DNA of 64,000 nt from CAVZVW01 sp963778845 (GTDB taxonomy: Bacteria > Actinomycetota > Actinomycetes > Actinomycetales > Kineosporiaceae), in the NCBI GenBank assembly GCA_963778845.1, contig CAVZVW010000004.1:310001-374000 (forward strand). Direction: 5' to 3'. The notes under the pieces were generated by a model. It ran no database searches. It was not told where the DNA came from and saw only the letters and a list, made by a program, of their open reading frames with translations. Positions 45,260-52,921 of the stretch are shown here, one piece after another; within the stretch, counting starts at the first letter, position 1, and each line of letters starts with the position of its first letter. Both the position numbers and the translations under genes were made by a program.

Positions 45260-46435
45260 TCAGCGGGGGGCGACGACCCCGGGCGAGCGTCGTAGGGCCA
45301 CCTCGGGGTCGCGGTAGACCATGAGCTTGACCGGGTGGCCTGCACGGTCGGACAGCTGTGACGTGACCTCGTCCAGCCCCAATGCGCGGACCTGAGCCGC
45401 ACTGAGGGGCGCCGTCCGCGCTCCGCCCGAGCGCAGCTCGACACCGAGTCCAGCCGCGCGGTCCATCAGGCTCGGCGAGGCCACGGCGACGTCGACGTCA
45501 CTGAGGCGACCGGCGTCGAAGGCCGCTCCGGTGAGGAACCGCCGACCGGTCACCGATGACCCCACCACGATCGCGACGGCATCGGGGTGCCCGGCCGCCG
45601 CGAGCCCTGCGTGCAGGCGTGAGCCGAAGTCGGCGAAGTCGGCGGCCGACTCGAACGCCAGCGGCACCTCGTGCGCGACGGTGAGGGCTCGGCCTCGCCC
45701 CCACGGGATGGCGGCTCCGGCGAGAGCGCCGATGCCCTCGCCGTAGCGCCCGGCCCGCCAGGCGGGGACATCGACAACCGCCTGCACCGTCGCCACCGGA
45801 TGCCGGACACTGCGCCACAGCGCCCCGGGCAGGCCCGCCCAGGCGTGGGACCAGCCCGAGCGGTCCGTCACCACTGACCCGGTCAGCGACCAAGCCATCC
45901 GGGCCGGGTCGGCCAAGCCCGTCGTCCACGCGGTGCGGACGGCGTCCTGCACCTGCTCGTCGACGCCGAGGCTGTGCTGAGGCACCTCCGCAAGCAGCGT
46001 GGTCAGCCTCCACTGGGCATGTCGGCACGCCGCCCAGTAACGCTCCTTCGCAGCAGCCCACCGTGACCAGGCGGCGTCCTCGGCGCGGGCCAGCCGCGGG
46101 ACGAACCATTGGCCCGCCGCCTCCGCGGACGCCTGAGCCGCCCGCGCCGACTCGACCTCATAACGGGCTGCGGCCATGGCGCGCGCCGCGGCTGTCGCGT
46201 CGTCCGCCCAGTCCGTGACCACGACCGACGTGGCAGCAGCGGTGGCGGCCAGGCCTGCCAGGTCGGCTCGAAGCCGCGAACCGCGGGCAGCCCATGACTG
46301 CGCGGCGTCCCCGCTCCAACCGGCCCCCGCGCTGTCTCCGGCGACATCGCCGTCCGCCGCAGCGAGCGTCCTGACCGCGCCGGCCAGCGCGGCGGCCAGC
46401 CCGAGGGCGCGCGACGTCGCGACGGTGGGGACCAA
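45260..46435 (-). CDS. T7SS-type polymorphic toxin: WXG domain plus nucleotidyltransferase toxin domain
   Basis: A 391-residue protein. The N-terminal 140 residues are helical with W40-S-G in GAGWSGDAAQSW, as in WXG100/ESX substrates. Residues about 195-245 match the pre-toxin linker seen in actinobacterial T7SS effectors (SHAWAGLPGALWRSVRHPV). The C-terminal domain has VVGSSVTGRRF (G-S motif, residues 291-300) and LSDVDVAVAS (D313-x-D315), the core of nucleotidyltransferase-fold toxins, which modify RNA or proteins. The ORF start is TTG 46435 without a clear ribosome site, so the start is doubtful. No obvious immunity gene or secretion machinery is next to it. Confidence 0.68.
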   Translation of the reverse strand: MVPTVATSRALGLAAALAGAVRTLAAADGDVAGDSAGAGWSGDAAQSWAARGSRLRADLAGLAATAAATSVVVTDWADDATAAARAMAAARYEVESARAAQASAEAAGQWFVPRLARAEDAAWSRWAAAKERYWAACRHAQWRLTTLLAEVPQHSLGVDEQVQDAVRTAWTTGLADPARMAWSLTGSVVTDRSGWSHAWAGLPGALWRSVRHPVATVQAVVDVPAWRAGRYGEGIGALAGAAIPWGRGRALTVAHEVPLAFESAADFADFGSRLHAGLAAAGHPDAVAIVVGSSVTGRRFLTGAAFDAGRLSDVDVAVASPSLMDRAAGLGVELRSGGARTAPLSAAQVRALGLDEVTSQLSDRAGHPVKLMVYRDPEVALRRSPGVVAPR

Positions 46436-46542
46436 GGAGGCCGAGGGAGTCCGGTGGGGCGAGAACGCTCACAGGTCGCGACGCTAGGAGAAGGGCGCGC
46501 GCGCGTGCGGGCCTCTGTCCACAGGCCGCGCTGCGAGCCCGC

Positions 46543-47817
46543 TCAGCGGCCCTCGAGCCGTACCTCGTCGAGCCGTCCCTGCAGGAACTCCCGTTCGGCG
46601 CCGTTGTGCGTCAGGTCGAGTGCGGCTCGGTAGTCGCGCGCAGCCTCGCGCCGCCGACCCAGCCGGCGGAGCAGGTCGGCCCTCGTCGCCGGCAGGTAGG
46701 GGTAGCTGGCCAGCCGCGGGTCGGCGCCCAGGGGCTCCAGCTCCGCCAGCCCTGCCGCGGGGCCGTCGACGAACGAGACCGCGACCGCTCGGTTGAGCGC
46801 CACCACCGGGGAGTCCCACACCCGCAGAAGCGAGTCGTACAGCGTGACGATGCGTGGCCAGTCCGTCTCCTGCGACGAGGGCGCCGCCGCGTGCACCCCA
46901 GAGATCGCCGCCTGCAGGGCGAAGCGCCCCGGCCGCGGGGCGGCCAGCGCCTCGGCGGCGTAGCGCAGGCCGGCACTGATCGCGGTCGGGTCCCATCGGC
47001 GGCGGTCCTGCTCCTCCAGCAGCACCAGCCGACCGGCGGCGTCGGTGCGCGCGTCCCTGCGTGAGTCGGTCAGCCGCAGCAGCCCGAGCAGCCCGCGGGC
47101 CTCGGGCTGGTCGGGCAGCAGGCGCACGAGCGTCGTGGCCAGCTCGATGGCCCGCTCGCAGAGGTCCCGACGAACGAGGTCGGCACCAGCGGGCGCCGTG
47201 TGTCCCGTGGTGAAGAGCAGCGACACGGCGGTGAGCACGCCGTCCAGCCGCTCCGGCAGCTGCTCCACAGGCGGCAGGCGGAAGGGGATCCGAGCCTGGG
47301 CGATCTTCTTCTTGGCCCGCGTGATGCGCGCGGCCATGGTCGCCTCGGGCACGAGGAACGCCCGCGCGATCTCCGTGGTCGCCATCCCGCACACCAGCCG
47401 CAGCGTCAGCGCCACCTGCGACTCCGTCGCCAGCGCCGGGTGGCAGCAGACGAAGACCAGCCGCAGCCGGTCGTCGGGGACCGAGGTGTCGTCGTCCGCA
47501 TCGTCCCCGCCGACCTCGGTCTCCGACTCGGACTCGAGGTCCGGCTCGACCAGCAGTGGCAGCTTGCGCTGCAGGGTGGACTCGCGGCGCAACCGGTCGA
47601 GGGCCTTGTGCCGGGCCGCTGTGGTCAGCCAGGCGCCCGGTCGGTCGGGCACGCCGTCGCGGCCCCAGGTCTGCAGCGCGGACACGTATGCCTCTTGCGC
47701 GCACTCCTCCGCCAGGTCGAGGTCGCTGGTGACGCGCACCGTCGCGGCGAGCACGAACGCCCACTCGCGCCGGTGCGCGGTCGCCAGCGCCTCCGACAGG
47801 GAGGAGTCCGGGTTCAC
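46543..47817 (-). CDS. sigma factor, SigJ/ECF type with long C-terminal extension
   Basis: A 424-residue RNA polymerase sigma factor. Sigma2 contains AEECAQEAYVSALQTWG and AWLTTAARHKALDRLRR. Sigma4 contains LRLVCGMATTEIARAFLVPEATMAARI. About 220 further residues (DUF6596-type helical domain, with GLLGLLRLTDSRRDAR) are typical of this subgroup, which is often called sigma-J-like. The GTG at 47817 overlaps the stop of the upstream YCII/DGPF gene as GTGA. The extension and the neighbour may replace an anti-sigma factor. Confidence 0.9.
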   Translation of the reverse strand: MNPDSSLSEALATAHRREWAFVLAATVRVTSDLDLAEECAQEAYVSALQTWGRDGVPDRPGAWLTTAARHKALDRLRRESTLQRKLPLLVEPDLESESETEVGGDDADDDTSVPDDRLRLVFVCCHPALATESQVALTLRLVCGMATTEIARAFLVPEATMAARITRAKKKIAQARIPFRLPPVEQLPERLDGVLTAVSLLFTTGHTAPAGADLVRRDLCERAIELATTLVRLLPDQPEARGLLGLLRLTDSRRDARTDAAGRLVLLEEQDRRRWDPTAISAGLRYAAEALAAPRPGRFALQAAISGVHAAAPSSQETDWPRIVTLYDSLLRVWDSPVVALNRAVAVSFVDGPAAGLAELEPLGADPRLASYPYLPATRADLLRRLGRRREAARDYRAALDLTHNGAEREFLQGRLDEVRLEGR

Positions 47818-48164
47818 GCGCCCGATGTGTCGGCGATCGGCCTCACCTCGACGCCCCCGGCCGGTGCCGGGCACTGGGAGGCGAGGCTGATGGCATGGTC
47901 GAGGTCTCGCGCCTCGATGAGGTAGAAGCCGCCGAGGGTCTCCTTGGTCTCCACGAACGGCCCGTCGGTCACCGCCCCACCGCTGCGGATGGACGTCGCG
48001 GTGTGCGCGGGAGCCAGCGCGTCGCCGTGGGTGATCACTCCACCCTGGTCGACGACGGCCTTGGCGAAGGCGTTGTGCGCGTCGAGCATCGCCTTCCAGG
48101 CCTCCGGTGTCATGTCGGTGAACTGCGACTCGTCGCCGTAGATGAGGACCGCGTACATGGTCAT
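47814..48164 (-). CDS. YCII/DGPF-domain protein
   Basis: A 116-residue dimeric alpha-beta barrel protein. MTMYAVLIYGDES starts at ATG 48164, with GGAGG 5 bases upstream. The family motif is TDGPFVETKETLGGFYLIEARD. Members of this family are routinely paired with SigJ-like sigma factors, as here (four-base overlap). The enzymatic role is unknown; a regulatory or detoxifying partnership with the sigma factor is likely. Confidence 0.9.
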   Translation of the reverse strand: MTMYAVLIYGDESQFTDMTPEAWKAMLDAHNAFAKAVVDQGGVITHGDALAPAHTATSIRSGGAVTDGPFVETKETLGGFYLIEARDLDHAISLASQCPAPAGGVEVRPIADTSGA

Positions 48165-48321
48165 GCCAGCCTCCGCAGATCGTGTGTCGGGCGTGCTCGT
48201 CGCCGTACCGACGAACACCGTGGCCCGGAATCGACATCGCGGCAACTCCCCGGTGCTCCGCCGACAGGCGACAATGGTGGTCTCGCGGGCAGGGATCGGC
48301 CCGCTCGCGCGAGGAGGCCGG

Positions 48322-49662
48322 ATGAGCAGCGACGTCCAGGGTGGCCGGTCGGTCGGTCGGTTCCGGCTGCTCGGCTTCCCCGTGCACATCGACCTGTCGT
48401 TCGTGGTGATCATCGCGATTCTCGGGTTCCAGCCGGGCTCGAGCCTGAGCAGCCTGGCGCTGTGGATCGTGATCGCCGCGCTGTCGGTGCTGCTGCACGA
48501 GCTGGGTCACGCCGTCGTGGCCCGCCCTGTCGCCACGGACATCACCATCACCCTCGCGGGGCTGGGCGGGCTCACCCGCTACCAGCCGACGGCCAGGCTC
48601 ACCCGGGGGCGGTCCCTGGCCATCGCCCTCGCGGGGCCGTTCGTCGGGCTCGCCGCGGGTGCCGGCCTGCTGCTGCTGCGGCAGGCGGTGACCCCTCGGC
48701 CCGGTGGGCTGGCGGCCGAGGTGATCGCGACCGGGGTGTGGACGACGATCGGGTGGAGCGTGTTCAACCTGCTGCCGATCCTCCCGCTGGACGGCGGTCA
48801 CGCCGTCATGGAGCTTCTCCCGGGTTCACCGGTGGTTCGCCTGCGCCGCACGGCCGTCGTCTCTATCGTCGCCGCCGTGGCGGTAGGGGTTGCGGGCCTC
48901 GCTCTCGGGCGGGTGTTCTTCGCCGTCTTCGCGGCCTTCCTCGTGCTCACGAACGCCGCCGCCCTCCGCCGGCCATCCACCTCCGCTCCGCAGGGCGCCC
49001 CCGCTCCGGACGGCGCCCCTGCTGTGGACGGCGCTCCGCCGCGACAGCCCGACGCCGTGCGCGCCGTCGTCCAGCACCTGTGGGACCGCCAGCCGGGTGC
49101 GGCCCTGACCCTGCTGCAGTCCCTGCCGGAGGGCACGGTCACCGACCTGGCGCTGCACGGGGCCGTGCTGGCCGCCACCGGCGACCCTGCGCAGGGCTTC
49201 GCGCTGCTGCACCAGGAGCGCGCCCGCCGCCCGGGCGACGAGAACGTGCTGGCCCTGCTGGTGCTGGCCCACGTGCTGCGCGGGGAGTACGACGACGCGC
49301 TCGCGGTGATCGCCGAGCCGTCGGGTGCGGCCACCCCGCTCGGGATCGTGCGCCGTGCCCAGGACGATGCCTTCGCGGCGGGCAGCTTCGTCGCGGCCGC
49401 CCGGATCGGCGACGTGGCCTGCGACCGCCTGATGGCGATCGGGCAGCAGGGTGACGCCGCCGCGCTGGCCTTCGGGAGCGCGCGGGCGTGGGCGCGCGCC
49501 GGCGAGGCGCAGCAGGGGCTCATGGCGCTGCGGCACGCGGTGGACGCCGGCTTCAGCGACCTCGCCGCGCTGGACCGCGAGCCGGACCTGGCAGCTGTGC
49601 GCGCCGAGGCCGGGTACGAGCGCGTGCGCGAGGTCGTGCGCCTGGCGGCGGCTCCGGGCTGA
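48322..49662 (+). CDS. site-2 protease family (M50) membrane protease with C-terminal repeat domain
   Basis: A 446-residue protein. GAGGAGG lies 3 bases before ATG 48322. The zinc motif is HELGH in LSVLLHELGHAVVARP, and the second ligand is in NLLPILPLDGGHAV, the classic S2P arrangement in membrane helices. After six hydrophobic segments (to about residue 215), a Pro/Ala-rich linker leads to a TPR-like helical domain (residues about 240-440) that may bind substrate or a partner. It could release membrane-bound regulators. It is divergent from the YCII/sigma pair. Confidence 0.88.
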   Translation: MSSDVQGGRSVGRFRLLGFPVHIDLSFVVIIAILGFQPGSSLSSLALWIVIAALSVLLHELGHAVVARPVATDITITLAGLGGLTRYQPTARLTRGRSLAIALAGPFVGLAAGAGLLLLRQAVTPRPGGLAAEVIATGVWTTIGWSVFNLLPILPLDGGHAVMELLPGSPVVRLRRTAVVSIVAAVAVGVAGLALGRVFFAVFAAFLVLTNAAALRRPSTSAPQGAPAPDGAPAVDGAPPRQPDAVRAVVQHLWDRQPGAALTLLQSLPEGTVTDLALHGAVLAATGDPAQGFALLHQERARRPGDENVLALLVLAHVLRGEYDDALAVIAEPSGAATPLGIVRRAQDDAFAAGSFVAAARIGDVACDRLMAIGQQGDAAALAFGSARAWARAGEAQQGLMALRHAVDAGFSDLAALDREPDLAAVRAEAGYERVREVVRLAAAPG

Positions 49663-49749
49663 GAAGCCGATGCCCGGGCGAGCCTGGTCGGGGAGGCGCC
49701 GGAGCCACGGGTGAGGGCGGGAGCCGGCTGCACGCCGTCCCCCGCTGGG

Positions 49750-51078
49750 TCACCAGGGGAAGCGGCGTGGCCGGTGTGCCTGCTCGCGCAGGAACCCGAC
49801 GGCTGCGGCCCGGCCGGCCGGAGTCAGCGCGATCACGTCGGCGCCGGCGCTCACGGCCCGCGGGGCCGTGGCGAGCCCGAGAGCACGCGCCGCGAGGTGC
49901 CAGCCATCGATCACCGTGCCGATCTCGCGGTGCCGCGGAGCGCTGCCGTCGCGATGCTCGAAGCGCTCACTCACGGCTGCGGCGCAGGCTGTCTCGAGCT
50001 CGGGGATGCTGAGACCGGTGTTGGCACGAAGGAGGGCGGCAAGACCGAGCTCGGTCACGGTGGCGCTGAAGTCGTCGTCGGTCCCCATCGAGGTGACGGT
50101 GGTCTGCCACAGCGAGCGGGCATCGACGAGGGCGCGCAGCCCGGCGGACGTCGTCCGCAGCCCGTGCCGTGTCGGGGCGGTCAGCCGGGTGCGCGCGAGC
50201 AGGGTGCGGATGGCGCCGAGCTCGGCGAGCCCGGCCTCGCTGCGCGGGATCGCGCCCGATCGCGGCCTCCATCCGAACCGTTGGGCGGCGTCGGCGGCCA
50301 GTCGTGGCGGGAGGTACCCGGCCGGCGTCAAGGTGATGCGGGGGTGGATCGCGGCCAGCAGCCACGACAGCGGACCGAGCAGCATGGCCATGTCGCCGGG
50401 CGGCGTCGGCTCTTGGCTGAGCGAAGGCAGCACCGGGTGGAGGATCGTGTAGCGCGCCGACCGCGGCAGGCCCGCCCAGCGCTGCCTGCGCTCGGCGTGG
50501 ACGACGTCGATCGCTCTGCGGCCGCGCCAGGCCAGCTGCTCGGTGAGCAGGAAGTGGTGCGTGAGGCGGCGGGCGCGAGCAGGCGTCGTCCGACCACCCG
50601 GCACGAGGTCGCCGGACACCAGCGCGGCCTCGAGGGCACGGGCGGCAGCGGTGTGCACCGACGTCTCGTCGGGACCACCGGCCTGGCCCCACGCGAGGAG
50701 GTCGGTGTCGGGCGGCTCGACGCCGCTCGCCGCGACAGCATGTCGGTAGGCCTGGCGACGGGTCTGGTCGTCGGGCGACCGCACGATCGACAGCGTGATG
50801 TCGGAGCGGCAGATCGCCGCGTATCGCCGGCGTCCCGACGTGTCGAGTACCGCGGCGAGGGCGCGCAGAGCCGGCTCCGGGCCTTCGGGGCGGGCGGCCC
50901 AGAGGCGCGGCAGCGTGTGCCAGCAGAATCTCTGGACGTCCGCCTGGCACACCTGGTCGAGGGACCTGCCGTCGCCGAGCAGGCAGTCGAGTGCGGCCGC
51001 CGCCGGCTCGCGCAGGTCGGCGTCGATCCGGGCCAGCAGCGTGTCGCGATGGCGCGCCTGCGGCGTGTCGACGGGCAC
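49750..51078 (-). CDS. protein of unknown function, helical
   Basis: A 442-residue protein starting at GTG 51078 (VPVDTPQARHRD). It is largely helical with no signal peptide or membrane span. Segments such as HPRITLTPAGYLPPRLAADAA look like the winged-helix-like tail found in some pRiA4b ORF-3-type proteins, but I do not recognise the family securely. The C-terminus ends in a short conserved-looking basic stretch, HRPRRFPW. Neighbours (S2P protease, DUF3467) give no clue. The ORF remains open upstream to 51684, over DUF3467, which is a shadow. Confidence 0.6.
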   Translation of the reverse strand: MPVDTPQARHRDTLLARIDADLREPAAAALDCLLGDGRSLDQVCQADVQRFCWHTLPRLWAARPEGPEPALRALAAVLDTSGRRRYAAICRSDITLSIVRSPDDQTRRQAYRHAVAASGVEPPDTDLLAWGQAGGPDETSVHTAAARALEAALVSGDLVPGGRTTPARARRLTHHFLLTEQLAWRGRRAIDVVHAERRQRWAGLPRSARYTILHPVLPSLSQEPTPPGDMAMLLGPLSWLLAAIHPRITLTPAGYLPPRLAADAAQRFGWRPRSGAIPRSEAGLAELGAIRTLLARTRLTAPTRHGLRTTSAGLRALVDARSLWQTTVTSMGTDDDFSATVTELGLAALLRANTGLSIPELETACAAAVSERFEHRDGSAPRHREIGTVIDGWHLAARALGLATAPRAVSAGADVIALTPAGRAAAVGFLREQAHRPRRFPW

Positions 51079-51140
51079 GATGCAGGGTATGCCGGGCCGC
51101 CGGAACGGTTGTCCACCACCCCCGGTGGTGTCGGCCGGCC

Positions 51141-51209
51141 GGCGTGGACGCGACTGTGTACTGGGGCTGGGGTGATCACCCCCATGTGTGTCCACTGTCA
51201 GGTTCAGCG
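51141..51209. repeat. diverged copy of the GTGGACTCGAC hairpin family (copy 3)
   Basis: GGCGTGGACGCGACTGTGTA, then a central GGGGTGATCACCCC palindrome, then GTCCACTGTCAGGTTCAGCG. It is similar to 24991-25064 position by position but pairs poorly in the outer arm. It lies in the 232-base gap between divergent genes. Confidence 0.45.
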
Positions 51210-51310
51210 TCGACCGCCTTCGAGCCGACCGGGCGGTGCGGGTCGAGGTGTGGGCGGACCGCAGGCGCATGATCGCCGGTTGAGGGCCGTGGCCGATAGC
51301 GTGTCGCTCC

Positions 51311-51622
51311 ATGACCGAGCCAGGGCAGGGTCCGGAGCATCGAGTGGAGATCGCGATGCCGGATGCCCTGGTCGCCGGTGTCCATGCCGACCTGGTCGGC
51401 GTCTGGCACACCCCTGAGAGCTTCGTGCTCGACTTCAGCGCCCTCGGCGAGCCCCCGCGACTGCTCCAGGACGCCGGCCGCGACGTCGTGCTCCAGCGGG
51501 CCCAGGTCGTGGCGCGTGTCCGCATAGCCCCGGGCCAGGTGTTCGAGATCATGAAGGCGCTCGAGCAGCAGCTGACAGCGTGGGAGCAGGAGACCGGGCG
51601 GTCTCCGGGTCGCGGCGACTGA
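51311..51622 (+). CDS. DUF3467 domain-containing protein
   Basis: A 103-residue cytosolic protein. VHADLVGVWHTPESFVLDFSAL and ARVRIAPGQVFEIMKALEQQL match the DUF3467 pattern found in many actinobacteria and other phyla; its function is unknown. ATG 51311 is the start. It is probably transcribed alone, divergent from the gene at 49750-51078. Confidence 0.85.
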   Translation: MTEPGQGPEHRVEIAMPDALVAGVHADLVGVWHTPESFVLDFSALGEPPRLLQDAGRDVVLQRAQVVARVRIAPGQVFEIMKALEQQLTAWEQETGRSPGRGD

Positions 51623-51920
51623 CCGCCGCCACCGAGGGGGCCCGCCACCAGGGCCGCGCGACGTGCGCCAGAGGCGAGGGCCACCGACGGCCCTCGCCCG
51701 TTCGGCCTAACGCGTCGTCACAGCCCGTAGAGCAAACTGTTAAGTCTTTCCTAAGGCACGCCGTGCGAGGACGAACGTCCCAGCGTCCGAGGACCGATCG
51801 GCGGCTACACCGGAGAGGATCGACTACACATAGCAGTCATCTGATTACTCCGGGTGAGCCAAGAGAACACACGTCGATCCCGCACGAGCGACCCCATCCG
51901 GATCACCCCAGGAGGGCACC
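51623..51920 (+). promoter_or_regulatory. leader/promoter region of the hydrogenase operon
   Basis: These 298 bases contain no gene. Two AT-richer patches stand out, near 51729-51753 (AACTGTTAAGTCTTTCCTAA) and near 51823-51850 (ACACATAGCAGTCATCTGAT). Together with the AGGAGG Shine-Dalgarno at 51910-51915 they suggest the promoter and leader of the downstream operon. No regulator-binding motif could be assigned. Confidence 0.4.
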
Positions 51921-52919
51921 ATGCCCGTCGCACCACATGACGCCTCGACGGTCCTCGCCGGGTGCCAGGCCCGTCCCGACCGGGCCGCCTTCGACGGGAT
52001 CGCCGTCCCCGGCGGGATCAGCCGTCGCGCCTTCATCGGCTTCTGCACCTCGGTCACTGCGGCGCTGGCCCTCCCGGCCACGATGGCCCCAGACATCGCC
52101 CGCGCCGTCGCTGCCGCCCCGCGCATCCCCGTGGTCTGGCTGGCACTGCAGGACTGCACCGGGGACAGCGAGTCGTTCCTGCGCAGCTTCAGCCCCACCG
52201 TCACCACCCTGCTGTTCGACCTGATCTCGCTGGACTACCACGAGACGCTCATGGTGCCCGCCGGCCACCAGGCGGCGGCCTCGCTGGCCGGCGTGCTCGC
52301 CAGGCCGAAGACCTACATCACGATCGTCGAGGGCTCGATCCCCACCGGTGCCGGCGGGGCCTACTGCACGATCGGCGGCGAGACGGCGCTCAGCCTGGTC
52401 AGGCGTGTCGTCGCGGGGTCCCTCGTCACGATCGCTGCGGGCGCCTGCTCGGTGGACGGTGGGCTCGCCGCCGCCGCCCCCAACCCGACCGCGGCGACCG
52501 GGGTCGCCGGGGCCGTCCCGGGCGTCACGAACCTCATCAACATGCCGGGGTGCCCGGTCAACGGCGTCAACCTGGTCGCGGCCATCGCCTACTACCTCAC
52601 GTACAAGGCCTTGCCCGCCCTGGACTCCACCCGCAGGCCGCTCTTCGCCTACGGCAACGAGATCCACGGCAGTGGCCGCTGCGAGCGCTACCAGTTCTAC
52701 GACGCCGACCTCTTCGTCAGGGCCTGGGGTGACGCCGGCCACCGCAAGGGCTACTGCCTGCTGCACATGGGGTGCCGTGGCCCGTCCACGCGGACCAACT
52801 GCTACACGCGCAACTGGAACCAGACCAGCTGGCCCATCGGTGCCGGGCACCCGTGCATCGGTTGCACAACTTCCAAGTTCTGGGACCGCAACACGCCGTT
52901 CTACGCGAGCAGGGACTGA
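51921..52919 (+). CDS. [NiFe] hydrogenase small subunit, Tat-type leader, Asp at a proximal cluster ligand
   Basis: A 332-residue electron-transfer subunit. ATG 51921 follows AGGAGG. Residues about 34-60 (SRRAFIGFCTSVTAALALP) are a twin-arginine leader. The proximal-cluster region is QDCTGDSES: Cys79 is kept, but the usual second Cys is Asp82; GACSVDG and PGCPV supply the other two ligands. Distal ligands are in EIHGSGRC and KGYCLLHMGCRGP; medial ligands are in TNCYTRNWN and GHPCIGC. Unlike E. coli HyaA there is no C-terminal membrane helix. The large subunit starts 2 bases later. Confidence 0.92.
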   Translation: MPVAPHDASTVLAGCQARPDRAAFDGIAVPGGISRRAFIGFCTSVTAALALPATMAPDIARAVAAAPRIPVVWLALQDCTGDSESFLRSFSPTVTTLLFDLISLDYHETLMVPAGHQAAASLAGVLARPKTYITIVEGSIPTGAGGAYCTIGGETALSLVRRVVAGSLVTIAAGACSVDGGLAAAAPNPTAATGVAGAVPGVTNLINMPGCPVNGVNLVAAIAYYLTYKALPALDSTRRPLFAYGNEIHGSGRCERYQFYDADLFVRAWGDAGHRKGYCLLHMGCRGPSTRTNCYTRNWNQTSWPIGAGHPCIGCTTSKFWDRNTPFYASRD

Positions 52920-52921
52920 CG

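Noticed and set aside
52155..52166. Assignment of the hydrogenase to the group 1h high-affinity type because of the Asp ligand
   Set aside because: The small subunit has a Tat leader and HyaA-like sequence, unlike 1h subunits as I recall them. Asp alone does not place it.
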